Shown here piece after piece: positions 47,794-57,465 of a DNA stretch of 64,000 nt. The DNA is from Paenibacillus phytorum. Its GTDB lineage: Bacteria > Bacillota > Bacilli > Paenibacillales > NBRC-103111. Position 1 is the first letter of the stretch; each line of letters begins with the position of its first letter. Location of the stretch: NCBI RefSeq assembly GCF_013141715.1, contig NZ_WHOA01000115.1:32923-96922 (forward strand), read 5' to 3'. The notes beneath the pieces are model-generated. The model did not search any database, was not told the DNA's origin, and saw nothing but the letters and a program-made list of their open reading frames with translations. Position numbers and translations under genes: made by a program.

Positions 47794-49746
47794 TCAAGTT
47801 GAACTAATTACCATATCATGTTCTTCAACTGCAACTCGATAACGCTCTCCATAACCGAATTCGAAAACGCCGTCCGTCACCTCCTTGATCTGAACAGCAA
47901 GCTGCTGCTCCCCTTTATAAGGAACAAGTACGGTCAAAAAGGTCTTCGAGCCGTTATAGCTGCCCTGAAATTTTACTCTAGTGGAAGGCCGTGCAACATC
48001 ATTCATGTCCGATAGTCTTCCCGGCAAAAATTCCAACTGCCCTTGCTCACTAGTAAAGATGGCCAGATTAGCGATATCGCTTGTTGCTGCTACGCCGCCT
48101 GCTGCTTCTTTCACATCTGTAAAATCGAGATGAAAATATCGCTGCACACTATGCTGCCTGAGCCCTTCTACCCGATCGGCGATCACAACGAACTTGCCAC
48201 CCACAAGAGAAATATGACGATGATGGACAATCGGCTCATAATTCAAATGATAAGCGCTTGCGAGTTGGTAGAAGCCTCTGTTCTCCACCTTGTATATCTC
48301 TCCTTTTTTTTGCGTACCATAGTCCCAGGAGCCCCTATATTCAAAGTGATCACGGTCATCAATGAGAAGCGTGGAATGAAAGTTCGAGCTTTTAAACTGC
48401 TTGCGATCTTCATCCTCCCTGAAGCAATAAAGACCGGGATCGCAAACCATATCTTTACCAAGAGCTGTAAAATCAAAGCTCATAAGATCTATGTGGGCGT
48501 GCAAATTTTGAATCGGGCTGCGGCAAGTAAACAAAAAGCTCAGCGCCTCACGATCCCAACCGCTGCGAATAATCGCTTGATGAAGCGTCCGATTCCAAAA
48601 TGTGGTTTGCATATCGCATGTATATTGCTCTTCCTTTAAGGAGTGCAAATCACTTATGAATCGCTGCACATCAAGCGCACGCCATACATGCCTGCTTGCC
48701 TCCTGCATAATCTCGCTCGTATCCATCAAGTTAGCAGCAAGCCCCAGCCAAGTTATATCCCCCAAAGCAAAATAACCGTATACGCCGCCCATAATCGCAA
48801 GATTGTTAGCATGTGAATCGCCTACGGGCACACATTTTCCTGTCGGCCTTAGCGAATAGATCGAATAATCCAGGTTTTTCTTATACCGTTCCATATATGT
48901 CTCCGAGAACCGGAAGCCAAAGCGCTTCGCGAGCACAACAGCAAGGCCAAACCAGAACATGCAGCCATTATGATAGGATGGACAGCCTTCAATCTGTCCG
49001 CCATCCTCCGTCAGCTGGGCGAAGCAGCACTTCTCGATCGCATCAATCGCAAAGTCTCTCCACTCCTCCGATTCCTTAAGCTCGGGAAAATAAAGCGCAG
49101 TCGTCAAAATTCCCAAGCATTCCATCAAATAATGGTTATGATCCGCTTTGGGCCATAGCTGCGGCGATACTTTGCGTAAGATTTTGATTTGCTTATAGAC
49201 GGCAGTTACATACCGCTCCAGCACTTCCTCCGTAAACAGCTCGGAATGGCCCAGATGCTCTAAGACAAGCGGCCAAGTCTTATAATTGCGTATGCCAAGT
49301 TCCAGCGCGCGAAGCGGATGACATTCCGAATAATAACTGAGCGGAAGATCGATCATGTCTTCGGTAATTTCTACCGTTTCGATCCAGTTCAGCATTTCCT
49401 CAATCACTTTTCGGCCATATTTCTCATTCTTCGTTAAGGAATAGGCTTGCAATAAATCCTGCCAATCGTTCATACGGTTAAGCTGCCACAAATACTCATT
49501 GTCATTGTGTCTGTGTTCCAGCCAGCGAGGCGGATTGCCTACGAATTCCCTTATTCCGCCGGTGCCGGGAAGCATGATCATTCCTTGATAAGCAAGCTCC
49601 GCCTTGGCTATCGTCTCTTGTGCGCTTTCAGGCAAATGACTAGCGATAAAAGCACTCTTTACGTCCATCCGCTCTAAGCGGGAACGCAAATTGCCCAGTA
49701 ACACTGTTGTCGAAATCGGCTCTTTCAGCCATGCTTGTATGCTCAT
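47794..49746 (-). CDS. Heparinase II/III-like lyase, module E
   Basis: A 650-residue paralog of the lyase at 30958-32910, alignable end to end with no length change. It has EFVGNPPRWLEHRHNDNEY, WPKADHNHYLMECLG, HAHIDLMSFDF and FHSTLLIDD. No signal peptide, so cytoplasmic action on imported oligosaccharides is likely. It lies 21 bases after the permease gene. AAGGAGATGG precedes ATG 49746. The final about 135 bases are about 96 percent identical to the paralog while the rest is clearly more diverged. Confidence 0.82.
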   Translation of the reverse strand: MSIQAWLKEPISTTVLLGNLRSRLERMDVKSAFIASHLPESAQETIAKAELAYQGMIMLPGTGGIREFVGNPPRWLEHRHNDNEYLWQLNRMNDWQDLLQAYSLTKNEKYGRKVIEEMLNWIETVEITEDMIDLPLSYYSECHPLRALELGIRNYKTWPLVLEHLGHSELFTEEVLERYVTAVYKQIKILRKVSPQLWPKADHNHYLMECLGILTTALYFPELKESEEWRDFAIDAIEKCCFAQLTEDGGQIEGCPSYHNGCMFWFGLAVVLAKRFGFRFSETYMERYKKNLDYSIYSLRPTGKCVPVGDSHANNLAIMGGVYGYFALGDITWLGLAANLMDTSEIMQEASRHVWRALDVQRFISDLHSLKEEQYTCDMQTTFWNRTLHQAIIRSGWDREALSFLFTCRSPIQNLHAHIDLMSFDFTALGKDMVCDPGLYCFREDEDRKQFKSSNFHSTLLIDDRDHFEYRGSWDYGTQKKGEIYKVENRGFYQLASAYHLNYEPIVHHRHISLVGGKFVVIADRVEGLRQHSVQRYFHLDFTDVKEAAGGVAATSDIANLAIFTSEQGQLEFLPGRLSDMNDVARPSTRVKFQGSYNGSKTFLTVLVPYKGEQQLAVQIKEVTDGVFEFGYGERYRVAVEEHDMVISST

Positions 49747-49767
49747 AGTCCATCTCCTTGCTTGATC

Positions 49768-50640
49768 TTATCCTTTTAAAGCTCCGACCATGACTCCCTT
49801 AACGAAATATTTGGAGACAATTGGATAGAAGAACAGGATGGGCAAAGTCGCCACCATGATCGTTGCATACTTGATCGTTTCGGCAAGTTGAAAGCCCTGA
49901 TCGGATCCGCTTGTCATGCTTTCTGTCGAGTTGGCAAGCAATATTTCGCGTAAAACGAGCTGCAGCGGAAATAAATCCCTGTCTTTTAAGAAAATCGAGG
50001 CATAAAACCAGCCGTTCCATTTCTCTACGGCATAAAACATAATCATAACGGCTATGACAGGCATGGATAATGGCATAATGATCCGAAACAGGATGACAAA
50101 ATGATTGGCCCCGTCTATTTTTGCCGATTCTTCCAAACTATCTGGAATCGCCGAGAAGGACGTTCTCATAATAATCAAATTAAAGGTATTTACTGCAAAT
50201 GGAAGTACAAGCGCCAATAATGAATTGTAAAGTCCAACTCCTTTAATTACCAAATAGAGAGGAATCAAGCCGCCTTGGAAGAACATCGTGAACAAAATAA
50301 TAAAGATGAACACGCGATTCCATAATACGTTCTTACGCGACAAAACATAAGCGCCAAGAGAAGTCAGGAGTAAATTTATAAATACCCCCAAGACAATAAT
50401 GATAAACGTGTTGCTGTAACCCGTTAGAATACTACGATTGCTTAATACTTGCTTGTAGGCATCGATATGAAATCCGTACGACTTTAGAAGCAAGCCTTTA
50501 TGGGCAATGAGGGAGCTTGCATCACTAATCGAAGCCAATCCTACATAAACCAAGGGATATAGGGTAACAACAACTAGTACAAGCATGACCATTATATTAA
50601 CCGCATCAAACACCTTTTCGGACCGACTCATTCGGTTCAT
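49768..50640 (-). CDS. Carbohydrate ABC permease, YtcP/LplC type, module E
   Basis: A 290-residue permease. The start at ATG 50640 (MNRMSRSEK) follows AGGAGGAGGG; the in-frame start at 50661 would overlap the preceding gene and carry the site inside the coding part. It has EAA loop LEESAKIDGANHFVILFRII and ending KYFVKGVMVGALKG. It works with the LplB-type protein encoded 14 bases upstream. Confidence 0.9.
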   Translation of the reverse strand: MNRMSRSEKVFDAVNIMVMLVLVVVTLYPLVYVGLASISDASSLIAHKGLLLKSYGFHIDAYKQVLSNRSILTGYSNTFIIIVLGVFINLLLTSLGAYVLSRKNVLWNRVFIFIILFTMFFQGGLIPLYLVIKGVGLYNSLLALVLPFAVNTFNLIIMRTSFSAIPDSLEESAKIDGANHFVILFRIIMPLSMPVIAVMIMFYAVEKWNGWFYASIFLKDRDLFPLQLVLREILLANSTESMTSGSDQGFQLAETIKYATIMVATLPILFFYPIVSKYFVKGVMVGALKG

Positions 50641-50654
50641 GTCGTCCCTCCTCC

Positions 50655-51569
50655 TTACCACAATCCATTTTTACTGATTTTACGACTGAGCTGGTTAGCC
50701 GCTACTAATAAAATCAAATTAATCACTGAGTTGAATAGTCCTACAGAAGCGCTGAATCCCCAGTTAAATTCCAATAAACCTTTGCGATAGACGAAGGATG
50801 AAATCACATCGGCCGTGCTGTAAGTCACGGGATTATAAAGCAAAATAATTTTCTCAAAACCGACATTAAGCAAATTGCCCATCCTCATAATGAACATAAT
50901 GGCGATTGTAGGTGCAATCCCTGGTAATGTAATGTATAGCATCTGCTTCAACCGGCCGGCCCCGTCAATCCTGGAGGCTTCGTATTGCTCTTGATCTATC
51001 CCCATTAAAGCGGCCATATAGATAATGGATTCCCATCCAATTTTTTGCCAAATTTCAGAGATAACATAAATAGGACGGAAATACTCAGGCTTTTGCAGTA
51101 ATGCCTGCCCGTCACCGCCAAAATGAGCAATGAAAGAGTTAATAAAGCCACCACTATTCGTGAAATCCGTTAAGATTCCGCATATGACTACCATTGAAAT
51201 AAAATGAGGCATGTAAGAAATGGATTGTACAAACCTGCCGAAAAATTTGTTCTTCAACTCATTCATGAATAAAGCTAACAAGATTGGTGCTGGGAACTCG
51301 AAAAGAATGGAATATAGACTAAGGACAAGTGTATTTTTAAGAATGCGCCAAAAATAAAAACTGTTCATAAAATCCTTGAAGTTCTGCAAGCCAACCCAAT
51401 CGCTCGCCATAATTCCTTTCACTGGAGAGAAGTCCTTAAAAGCAATTATGGCTCCATACATGGGCGCATAATGAAAGATAGCATAGTAAATAAGGACTGG
51501 AAGCATCATAAGATATAAGGATTTATTCAGAAGAAAATCCTTCACGAATATATCTTTCTTAGTAGTCAT
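50655..51569 (-). CDS. Carbohydrate ABC permease, LplB type, module E
   Basis: A 304-residue permease. ATG 51569 (MTTKKDIF) has GAAGGAAACC upstream; the alternative six codons earlier has none. It carries YHYAPMYGAIIAFKDFSP and EAA loop QYEASRIDGAGRLKQMLYIT, and is closely similar to the module D protein at 33875-34849. Confidence 0.9.
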   Translation of the reverse strand: MTTKKDIFVKDFLLNKSLYLMMLPVLIYYAIFHYAPMYGAIIAFKDFSPVKGIMASDWVGLQNFKDFMNSFYFWRILKNTLVLSLYSILFEFPAPILLALFMNELKNKFFGRFVQSISYMPHFISMVVICGILTDFTNSGGFINSFIAHFGGDGQALLQKPEYFRPIYVISEIWQKIGWESIIYMAALMGIDQEQYEASRIDGAGRLKQMLYITLPGIAPTIAIMFIMRMGNLLNVGFEKIILLYNPVTYSTADVISSFVYRKGLLEFNWGFSASVGLFNSVINLILLVAANQLSRKISKNGLW

Positions 51570-51611
51570 AAGGTTTCCTTCTTTCAAATTGTAAGATCTG
51601 TTTGTTGGATT

Positions 51612-51638
51612 GAAAGGGAAGGACTACCCTTCCCTTTC
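51612..51638. promoter_or_regulatory. Hairpin between binding-protein and permease genes, module E
   Basis: A perfect 11-bp stem (GAAAGGGAAGG 51612-51622 with complement 51628-51638) with a 5-base loop lies 15 bases after the lipoprotein stop. The position matches the module D hairpin although the sequence is unrelated. Confidence 0.7.
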
Positions 51639-51653
51639 TTCATTACTAACCAA

Positions 51654-53282
51654 TCATCGTTTGTTGTATCTGTCCAAAGCAGCTTTTTGAATCTCAACCG
51701 CTCTGTCAATGTTCAACGTTTTCAACTTTGCTTGGTACTTGTCGAATTCGTCGAGAGGTGAAGCTCCAAGAATAATTTTAAGCGTAGTTTCATCCACTAA
51801 CGCATTCACTTCATTCATGATTTTAGCCAATTCCGTGCTTTCTTGCGGTGAAGTCGTAATTGGAGGAAGCACGTACTTCAAAGTATCTGTATTTTGCCAA
51901 GTCACAATGGCGTCTTTTTGCTGCTTCATCGTATAGTACTGATCGAGATAACGTTTATCCTGAACGAATGGACCGCTCATACTTGCTTTGATGTAGAGCA
52001 TCATCGATTGTGCAACGGAGAACTTCTCGGGATTGTTCATAATCAAATCCGTATATTTCGGATTCCCGTTCTCCATTTTGTAACTGACTCCCTCTGTACC
52101 AAAGTTAAAGAAGTTATGTCCTTCCTCACTATAGCCGTAGTCAAGGAATTTTGCGGCAAGCTCTACATTTTTACTTGATCCCGTAATCGCAATCATTCCG
52201 CTTGGCTCCGAGCCAAATGCAAAGCTCTTTTGACCGAATTTCGGCTTATCTCCCTTGTTTAGAACCGGATAAGGTGCAGCAACAAGGTCATATTTCGGAT
52301 CATTCGCTGTACCAGCGCCAATCCATTTGCCAATTCCACTTCCAGCTTGGCTGACGGTAGCACCGGATTTGCCGGATGTCATATTTGCATCTTGGATTTT
52401 TTGGTCTGCGGTAGCAATATTCTTATCAAGCAGCCCTTCCGCATACCATTTACGCATTGTAGCAAGGAAATCCTTATAAGCAGGTTGTGCTGGTCCGAAC
52501 TTCACTTCGCCGTTATCCAGATAGAATGTACGGTTGATTCCGTAGGCGCCGATGAAAGCTCCATTATATATATCATCTAGAGCTCTTGGTTTGCTTCTGA
52601 ACGTCAGCGGAGCCTCAAGCCCTTTTTTCTCTTTGAACGCTTTCAGCACCGTGTACCACTCATCCATCGTGGTCGGCACTTGAAGACCCAGCTCAGTTAA
52701 ATAGTCTTGTCTAAGCATTGGCCCTTGGAAAACCATCAGAGAATCATCACTGCGTATGAATGGAAATGCATAGTAAGTTCCATCGTCTGTTTTTACCATT
52801 TTGTCGATCTCAGGATGCTCTTTTAAATATTTCTTCAAGTTAGGAGCGTATTTATCAATAACATCATTGAGCTTTAAAATCGCTCCGTCTTTGATTGCTT
52901 TTTCAGGACCGCCAGGAAAATTCGTCTTCCAATTGTATTCAATCATGTCAGGCAGATCGCCGGAAGCCAGCGTGACGTTTAACTGTTCTTTTTCTTGGCC
53001 CATAACAGGGTTTATGAAATTGATCGCAACCCCTGTCTTTTTTTGCCAGTCCTGATAAAATGGAATATCTTTTACACTAGGCTTGATTTGCAAGATGTTG
53101 TTAGCATCAGCTGTCCATAACGAGAGAGTTTTATCTGTTTTCAATGGATACGTTACTGCGGTTTGTTCATTTGGAACGGACGATGTTGCTGGCTGTTTAT
53201 CCGTCTTGTCACTGCAAGCGATTGCGAATGTACTTAGCATGATAATGGATAAGGTACTTGATATAAGTTTCATTTTCTTCAT
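51654..53282 (-). CDS. Extracellular sugar-binding lipoprotein, module E
   Basis: A 542-residue lipoprotein with lipobox AIAC (Cys23). It has the LplA-type build with MLRQDYLTELGLQVPTTMDEW and the tail VEIQKAALDRYNKR shared with the module D protein, but lacks the DPNGNGxKDEIPF loop found there. GGGAGG precedes ATG 53282. First gene of the module E transport unit, separated from the regulator gene by about 180 non-coding bases and a terminator. Confidence 0.92.
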   Translation of the reverse strand: MKKMKLISSTLSIIMLSTFAIACSDKTDKQPATSSVPNEQTAVTYPLKTDKTLSLWTADANNILQIKPSVKDIPFYQDWQKKTGVAINFINPVMGQEKEQLNVTLASGDLPDMIEYNWKTNFPGGPEKAIKDGAILKLNDVIDKYAPNLKKYLKEHPEIDKMVKTDDGTYYAFPFIRSDDSLMVFQGPMLRQDYLTELGLQVPTTMDEWYTVLKAFKEKKGLEAPLTFRSKPRALDDIYNGAFIGAYGINRTFYLDNGEVKFGPAQPAYKDFLATMRKWYAEGLLDKNIATADQKIQDANMTSGKSGATVSQAGSGIGKWIGAGTANDPKYDLVAAPYPVLNKGDKPKFGQKSFAFGSEPSGMIAITGSSKNVELAAKFLDYGYSEEGHNFFNFGTEGVSYKMENGNPKYTDLIMNNPEKFSVAQSMMLYIKASMSGPFVQDKRYLDQYYTMKQQKDAIVTWQNTDTLKYVLPPITTSPQESTELAKIMNEVNALVDETTLKIILGASPLDEFDKYQAKLKTLNIDRAVEIQKAALDRYNKR

Positions 53283-53462
53283 CTGTGTTTGCCTCCCTAT
53301 AGTGTGTACGATTTCGGGCGATTCCCTTTCGCCTCTTTATTATGCTTTTATAAACCCAATTTGAATATCTTAAAATCCTCCAAAGGCATCAAAAAAAACA
53401 TAAAATCGATCTTAATTTTATACAATCGCATATTACATTTTTCATTTACCCGATCAAAACAG

Positions 53463-53487
53463 AAAAAAAGACCGCTTTGCAGCAGCC
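53463..53487 (-). terminator. Intrinsic terminator of the module E regulator gene
   Basis: On the minus strand a 7-bp stem (GGCTGCT / AGCGGTC, two G-U pairs) with loop GCAA is followed by TTTTTTT, 14 bases after the regulator stop. It separates regulator and transport transcripts. Confidence 0.65.
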
Positions 53488-53500
53488 TTCTACAGTTATT

Positions 53501-55861
53501 TTACATACTATCTTTATATTTGCCGGGCGTAACTCCCTCATATTTTTTAAATATCCGGATCAAAGCGTTGACATCGCTAAAACCAACAAGACTTGATATC
53601 TCATTCATGGTGATGTTCTGACTTTCAATCAGTTCCTTAGCTTTCACAATACGAACTTTATTCATGTAATCGAGAAGCCCTTCTCCTGTTTGCTCTCTGA
53701 ACAATTTGGATAAATAGGTTGATTTCATATCAAACCGCAGACCGATCATGGAGATGTTCATATCCGGGTCCTGATAATTTTCTTGAATAAAGCGTACGAT
53801 GTTTTGAATTAATGTCTGCAAATCCTGATGTCTGTTTTGAATCAGCGTTGATTTTCTTTTGGCCAAGTTGTTGCTGCATACTTCCTTCAGCATCTCTGTA
53901 AGCTGTTCATGCATATCCTGCATGGTTTCGCATGCTGTCAGCTTCTCGATCTCTTTCAAACTAGCGCCAGACGATTCCTCTTGTGTGTCGCCAATTTCAT
54001 GATGCGCCTTCACCATCGTACTTACCAAATCAAACATCAGGCAGCGAGCCAAGGGTAACGAAATCTGATTGATCTTCAAATTCCTATCCACGATGTTATC
54101 CAACGTTTCCTTTGCTCTGTCATATTCACCAATTTTCAAAAAATTAATGAGCTGCTGTTCCACCTGTAAGGGGTAATAATAGCCTTGAGGGATTTCGTTA
54201 ATCGCTTCATTTTGAATTTCATGGAATGAAATAATTTCTTTTCTGCCCATAATAAGCTTATATTCCATCGCATCAATGGACTCTTTGTAGGCAATCGAGA
54301 GATCGACAATGGATGTATGAATATTGCTGATCGAAACCGTAAGTTCGATTTGAAATTTATTTTTCAAAAATTGCTGCGCTTCGCTGGCCATTTGACGAAG
54401 TTCGGTCAAGTTGCTTGCCTGCCCCGTGTCACGGAAATTAATGATGCAGGCGAGCATGTCATCGATCTCCGTCATATACCCAATATGTTTCGCGTTCATG
54501 ATCTCCTCAACCACATTCGCAATGATAAATTGCAGCAGTTTAGTCTTTTCATTCTCACTATTTCCATTGATGCTCGAATAAAACTGATCATTTGCTTCAA
54601 CATAAAATAAAAGCACGGCAAAATGGTCACTGTCAAAGTGCATCTCGAAAGCAGGCAACGCATCCTCAATTGGGATTTGGTTGTCTAACCTCCCTTTTAA
54701 TAACCTGGTCATAAAATTAGATCGCAGCAAATAATTTTGCTGCTTGAGTCGAAAATTAACTTCCTCCTTTTCATTCAAAGTATTGGAGATCATGTGCTGA
54801 ATAAATTGAAATTCATTATTCCCTTCATTTAACCGAACTGTTGATTCACCTGCAAAGGAATGAATTAATTGTTTAATCGGGTTATAGTTTTTTCTCAAGA
54901 AGAAGAACGTTAACAAACTCCCCCCCAGAATACTCAAAACGATACTCATGTAGGTAAACCACCTCACATAGATCGCTTTTTGCCATACTACGGCGCTCGG
55001 CATGATGGTCACAATTTTAAGATCAGATTTTTTGGATGCAATATAATAAAACTCTGAGTCTTGTCCCTTGTATTTTTCATTGAAAAAGCCAGAATCATCC
55101 GAAAGTACCCGATTCGTTAATACCGGATGCTGATTCGTTTCCAATGTGGACAAAAGAATCTGGTTCTCTTTATTCAAAACCAGTACTTCGCCTCCACTGA
55201 ATAATTGAACGTTTTGGAGAGCACTTAATAGCTTCGAGTCGTCAATTAGAATCACAACAGCTCCCTCAGGTTTCGTATTAAGGTCCGAAGTTAAGTAACT
55301 TATATGGGCAATAGACTGATGGATGCTGCCATTTAACCCTCTGTAAACGAGTGGAACAAAACTTGGCTTTTTACTCGAAGTCATCATGGTCTGCCAGTCA
55401 TTATAGCTGAAATCAGGATTATTGTGGACATCCTCATACACTTCCTTACCGCTGCGAACAAACCCTGGCATTAGACCGATATCATCCGGCGAGTAATAGA
55501 CATAGAAGTCAGTAATTTGTGGATAAAAGGTTTTATACATCTTAAAATCCATCGCTATCTGGTACAAGGAATACTGGTAGCTATCCTGCCCCCGTATGTT
55601 CGTAAACATGAGTTCTTGAAGTTTCGTATTCCAGGTAACCTCTGTATTCAGCCTTAAAACACTTTCTAATTCATTGTCAATGACTTCACGGACTTGCTTT
55701 AATAATGCATCATTAGCCCTATGAATTTCTTCTTCCAAAGCTGCGCTTGATTCGCGATAAACAAAAATACCCATTACAATCGGCAGAAGTAAAATGGCCA
55801 CGTATGAAAAAAGCCAGGTTATGATAACGCTTCTTCTTTTCCTCCAAATACTAGTCAACAC
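53501..55861 (-). CDS. Membrane-anchored AraC-family regulator, module E
   Basis: A 786-residue regulator. I choose GTG 55861 (LTSIWRKRRS), which has GGGGGA 8 bases upstream and begins just before the first helix; the ATG at 55921 has no recognisable site. Two membrane segments (about 15-37 and 280-305) bracket a Cache-like sensor. The AraC end has NISMIGLRFDMKSTYLSKLF and NEISSLVGFSDVNALIRIFK, closing with GVTPGKYKDSM. Same design and position as the module D regulator. It probably activates the lipoprotein operon downstream. Confidence 0.88.
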   Translation of the reverse strand: MLTSIWRKRRSVIITWLFSYVAILLLPIVMGIFVYRESSAALEEEIHRANDALLKQVREVIDNELESVLRLNTEVTWNTKLQELMFTNIRGQDSYQYSLYQIAMDFKMYKTFYPQITDFYVYYSPDDIGLMPGFVRSGKEVYEDVHNNPDFSYNDWQTMMTSSKKPSFVPLVYRGLNGSIHQSIAHISYLTSDLNTKPEGAVVILIDDSKLLSALQNVQLFSGGEVLVLNKENQILLSTLETNQHPVLTNRVLSDDSGFFNEKYKGQDSEFYYIASKKSDLKIVTIMPSAVVWQKAIYVRWFTYMSIVLSILGGSLLTFFFLRKNYNPIKQLIHSFAGESTVRLNEGNNEFQFIQHMISNTLNEKEEVNFRLKQQNYLLRSNFMTRLLKGRLDNQIPIEDALPAFEMHFDSDHFAVLLFYVEANDQFYSSINGNSENEKTKLLQFIIANVVEEIMNAKHIGYMTEIDDMLACIINFRDTGQASNLTELRQMASEAQQFLKNKFQIELTVSISNIHTSIVDLSIAYKESIDAMEYKLIMGRKEIISFHEIQNEAINEIPQGYYYPLQVEQQLINFLKIGEYDRAKETLDNIVDRNLKINQISLPLARCLMFDLVSTMVKAHHEIGDTQEESSGASLKEIEKLTACETMQDMHEQLTEMLKEVCSNNLAKRKSTLIQNRHQDLQTLIQNIVRFIQENYQDPDMNISMIGLRFDMKSTYLSKLFREQTGEGLLDYMNKVRIVKAKELIESQNITMNEISSLVGFSDVNALIRIFKKYEGVTPGKYKDSM

Positions 55862-56071
55862 GGTGTATTCCCCCAGATGCTTATGCGAGTTTATCCCAAA
55901 AAAGAGAGGATGTATATTCATGGTACACCAACTGTTCTTGGTTTGAAAAGATATTCGTTGGTCAATAATAGGAATATAAATGATCCCCTTAGTAATTTAA
56001 TAACGCTTGATACTGAATCCACCGATTAAGGAACATATTTGTGTTAAGCAAAAGATTCGACACACAGAAAA

Positions 56072-56110
56072 GGTGCTTAACATTAACAGCTCAAGTTAAT
56101 GTTAAGCACC
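56072..56110. repeat. Perfect 16-bp inverted repeat
   Basis: GGTGCTTAACATTAAC (56072-56087) and its exact complement (56095-56110) flank a 7-base loop. No T-run follows on either side. The surrounding roughly 310 bases (55862-56175) contain no gene that I can support. It could be an operator, an RNA structure or a trace of a small mobile element. Confidence 0.7.
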
Positions 56111-56175
56111 AGTATTCTTGTTACAATAGTCTTATTGCTGTTACTATCCCTAACAGGCTGCTTTTGGACTAAAGC

Positions 56176-56436
56176 CTATTTTCTTCGCATCAACACAAAA
56201 TTTTGGATCATTTCCCCACTCAGCTGCTCCGGCGAACGATCGATTAGCCAGTTCTGACCGAACATTTGAAACACTTTAATCGTTGGAAAGTCACTCCAGA
56301 AACCGACAAACTCATCCGTCAACTCTACTTTGTCGACCACATGCCGGTTCATCTCCGTAAGATTGTCCAAGAGAATCGATTTCGCGGTCGAATCGCTGAG
56401 CCAATCGCTGAGCAAACTAAATTTATGCAGTGTCAT
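56176..56436 (-). CDS. Small hypothetical protein or gene fragment
   Basis: 86 codons with plausible composition (SLLSDWLSDSTAKSILLDNL, VGFWSDFPTIKVFQMFGQNW, ending NFVLMRRK). The only ATG has GAGGAA touching it, too close for a good ribosome site, and the frame stays open upstream, so it may be the 3' end of a lost gene. I recognise no family. Its place between modules E and F, at a border like those with other remnants, favours a fragment. Confidence 0.3.
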   Translation of the reverse strand: MTLHKFSLLSDWLSDSTAKSILLDNLTEMNRHVVDKVELTDEFVGFWSDFPTIKVFQMFGQNWLIDRSPEQLSGEMIQNFVLMRRK

Positions 56437-56531
56437 TTCCTCACAACATGCGTTGATATGAGACTTTTTGCATGTTCAGCATACCAAAAATGCATTCCCT
56501 ACACAGATCTCCTTAGAAATTAACGGATTTC

Positions 56532-57398
56532 TTACCCTTTGACTGCACCTGTCGTTAAGCTGCGCTCTACCTGGGAACTCATAAGTAAATACAGAATGAT
56601 CGTAGGCAGGGTTGACATGAACAGTCCTGCTCCGATGGGTCCCCAAGAAGTTGAGTGTTGCCCCGACAACGACATGATCCCAACCGTCAAAGTCTTAAGG
56701 TTGTCACTGCTGATAAACGTAATGGCGAACATTAATTCGTTCCATGAGGACAAGTACGTAAATATGGACACGGTTGCGATTGCCGGCGCCACCAGCGGCA
56801 TCATGATCAAAGCAAATGTCCGATAGATTCCGCTGCCGTCAATAAAGGCGGACTCTTCAAGCTCTCGGGGAAGCGTAACGAAAAAATTAACGATGACAAT
56901 TATCGCAAGAGACAATCCGAACCCGGTATAAGGAAGGATCAACGCTAGTCGGGTGTCCAGAAGACCCGTATTTTTCAGAATAAGAAATATAGGAAGCAAG
57001 GCTGCATGAATAGGAATCATAAGCCCAATCATAAAAACCATCAGTGTCACTTTACTGAGTTTCCATTTCAACCTTGACAATGAATAGGCGGCCATAGTCG
57101 CCAAGATGGCGGTAAGTACCATCGTAGCAAATGTGACAATTAAACTATTGACAAAATATAGACTTAGTTTGCCGCCTGTAAACAAGGAACTATAATTCTC
57201 CCAATGCCATACCTTCGGAAAACCGATTACGTTTCCGCTGAATATATCTGCGTTATCTTTGAAAGAAAAAAGAAAGAGCCATACCAAAGGAAATATTTGA
57301 ATAACAGCAAATAATATGAGAAAAAACTGCATGATCAAGGTGCTGATCCTGATTCCGCTTTTTCGTCGTGAAGCAATCGTTGCCTGTTGCACAGTCAT
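56532..57398 (-). CDS. Carbohydrate ABC permease, MalG type, module F
   Basis: A 288-residue permease of the MsmG/MalG branch, distinct from the YtcP-type proteins. The start at ATG 57398 (MTVQQATIA) follows GGAGGCC; the 17-codon extension lacks a site. EAA loop is LEESAFIDGSGIYRTFALIM, with ending RSLTTGAVKG. Last gene of the module F operon, 67 bases after the MalF-type permease gene. Confidence 0.9.
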   Translation of the reverse strand: MTVQQATIASRRKSGIRISTLIMQFFLILFAVIQIFPLVWLFLFSFKDNADIFSGNVIGFPKVWHWENYSSLFTGGKLSLYFVNSLIVTFATMVLTAILATMAAYSLSRLKWKLSKVTLMVFMIGLMIPIHAALLPIFLILKNTGLLDTRLALILPYTGFGLSLAIIVIVNFFVTLPRELEESAFIDGSGIYRTFALIMMPLVAPAIATVSIFTYLSSWNELMFAITFISSDNLKTLTVGIMSLSGQHSTSWGPIGAGLFMSTLPTIILYLLMSSQVERSLTTGAVKG

Positions 57399-57465
57399 TT
57401 TTAGGCCTCCAAACGAAAGTAATGGTCTAGAGTCTGTTCGACGAAACATCCGACGAAAAGACTCC

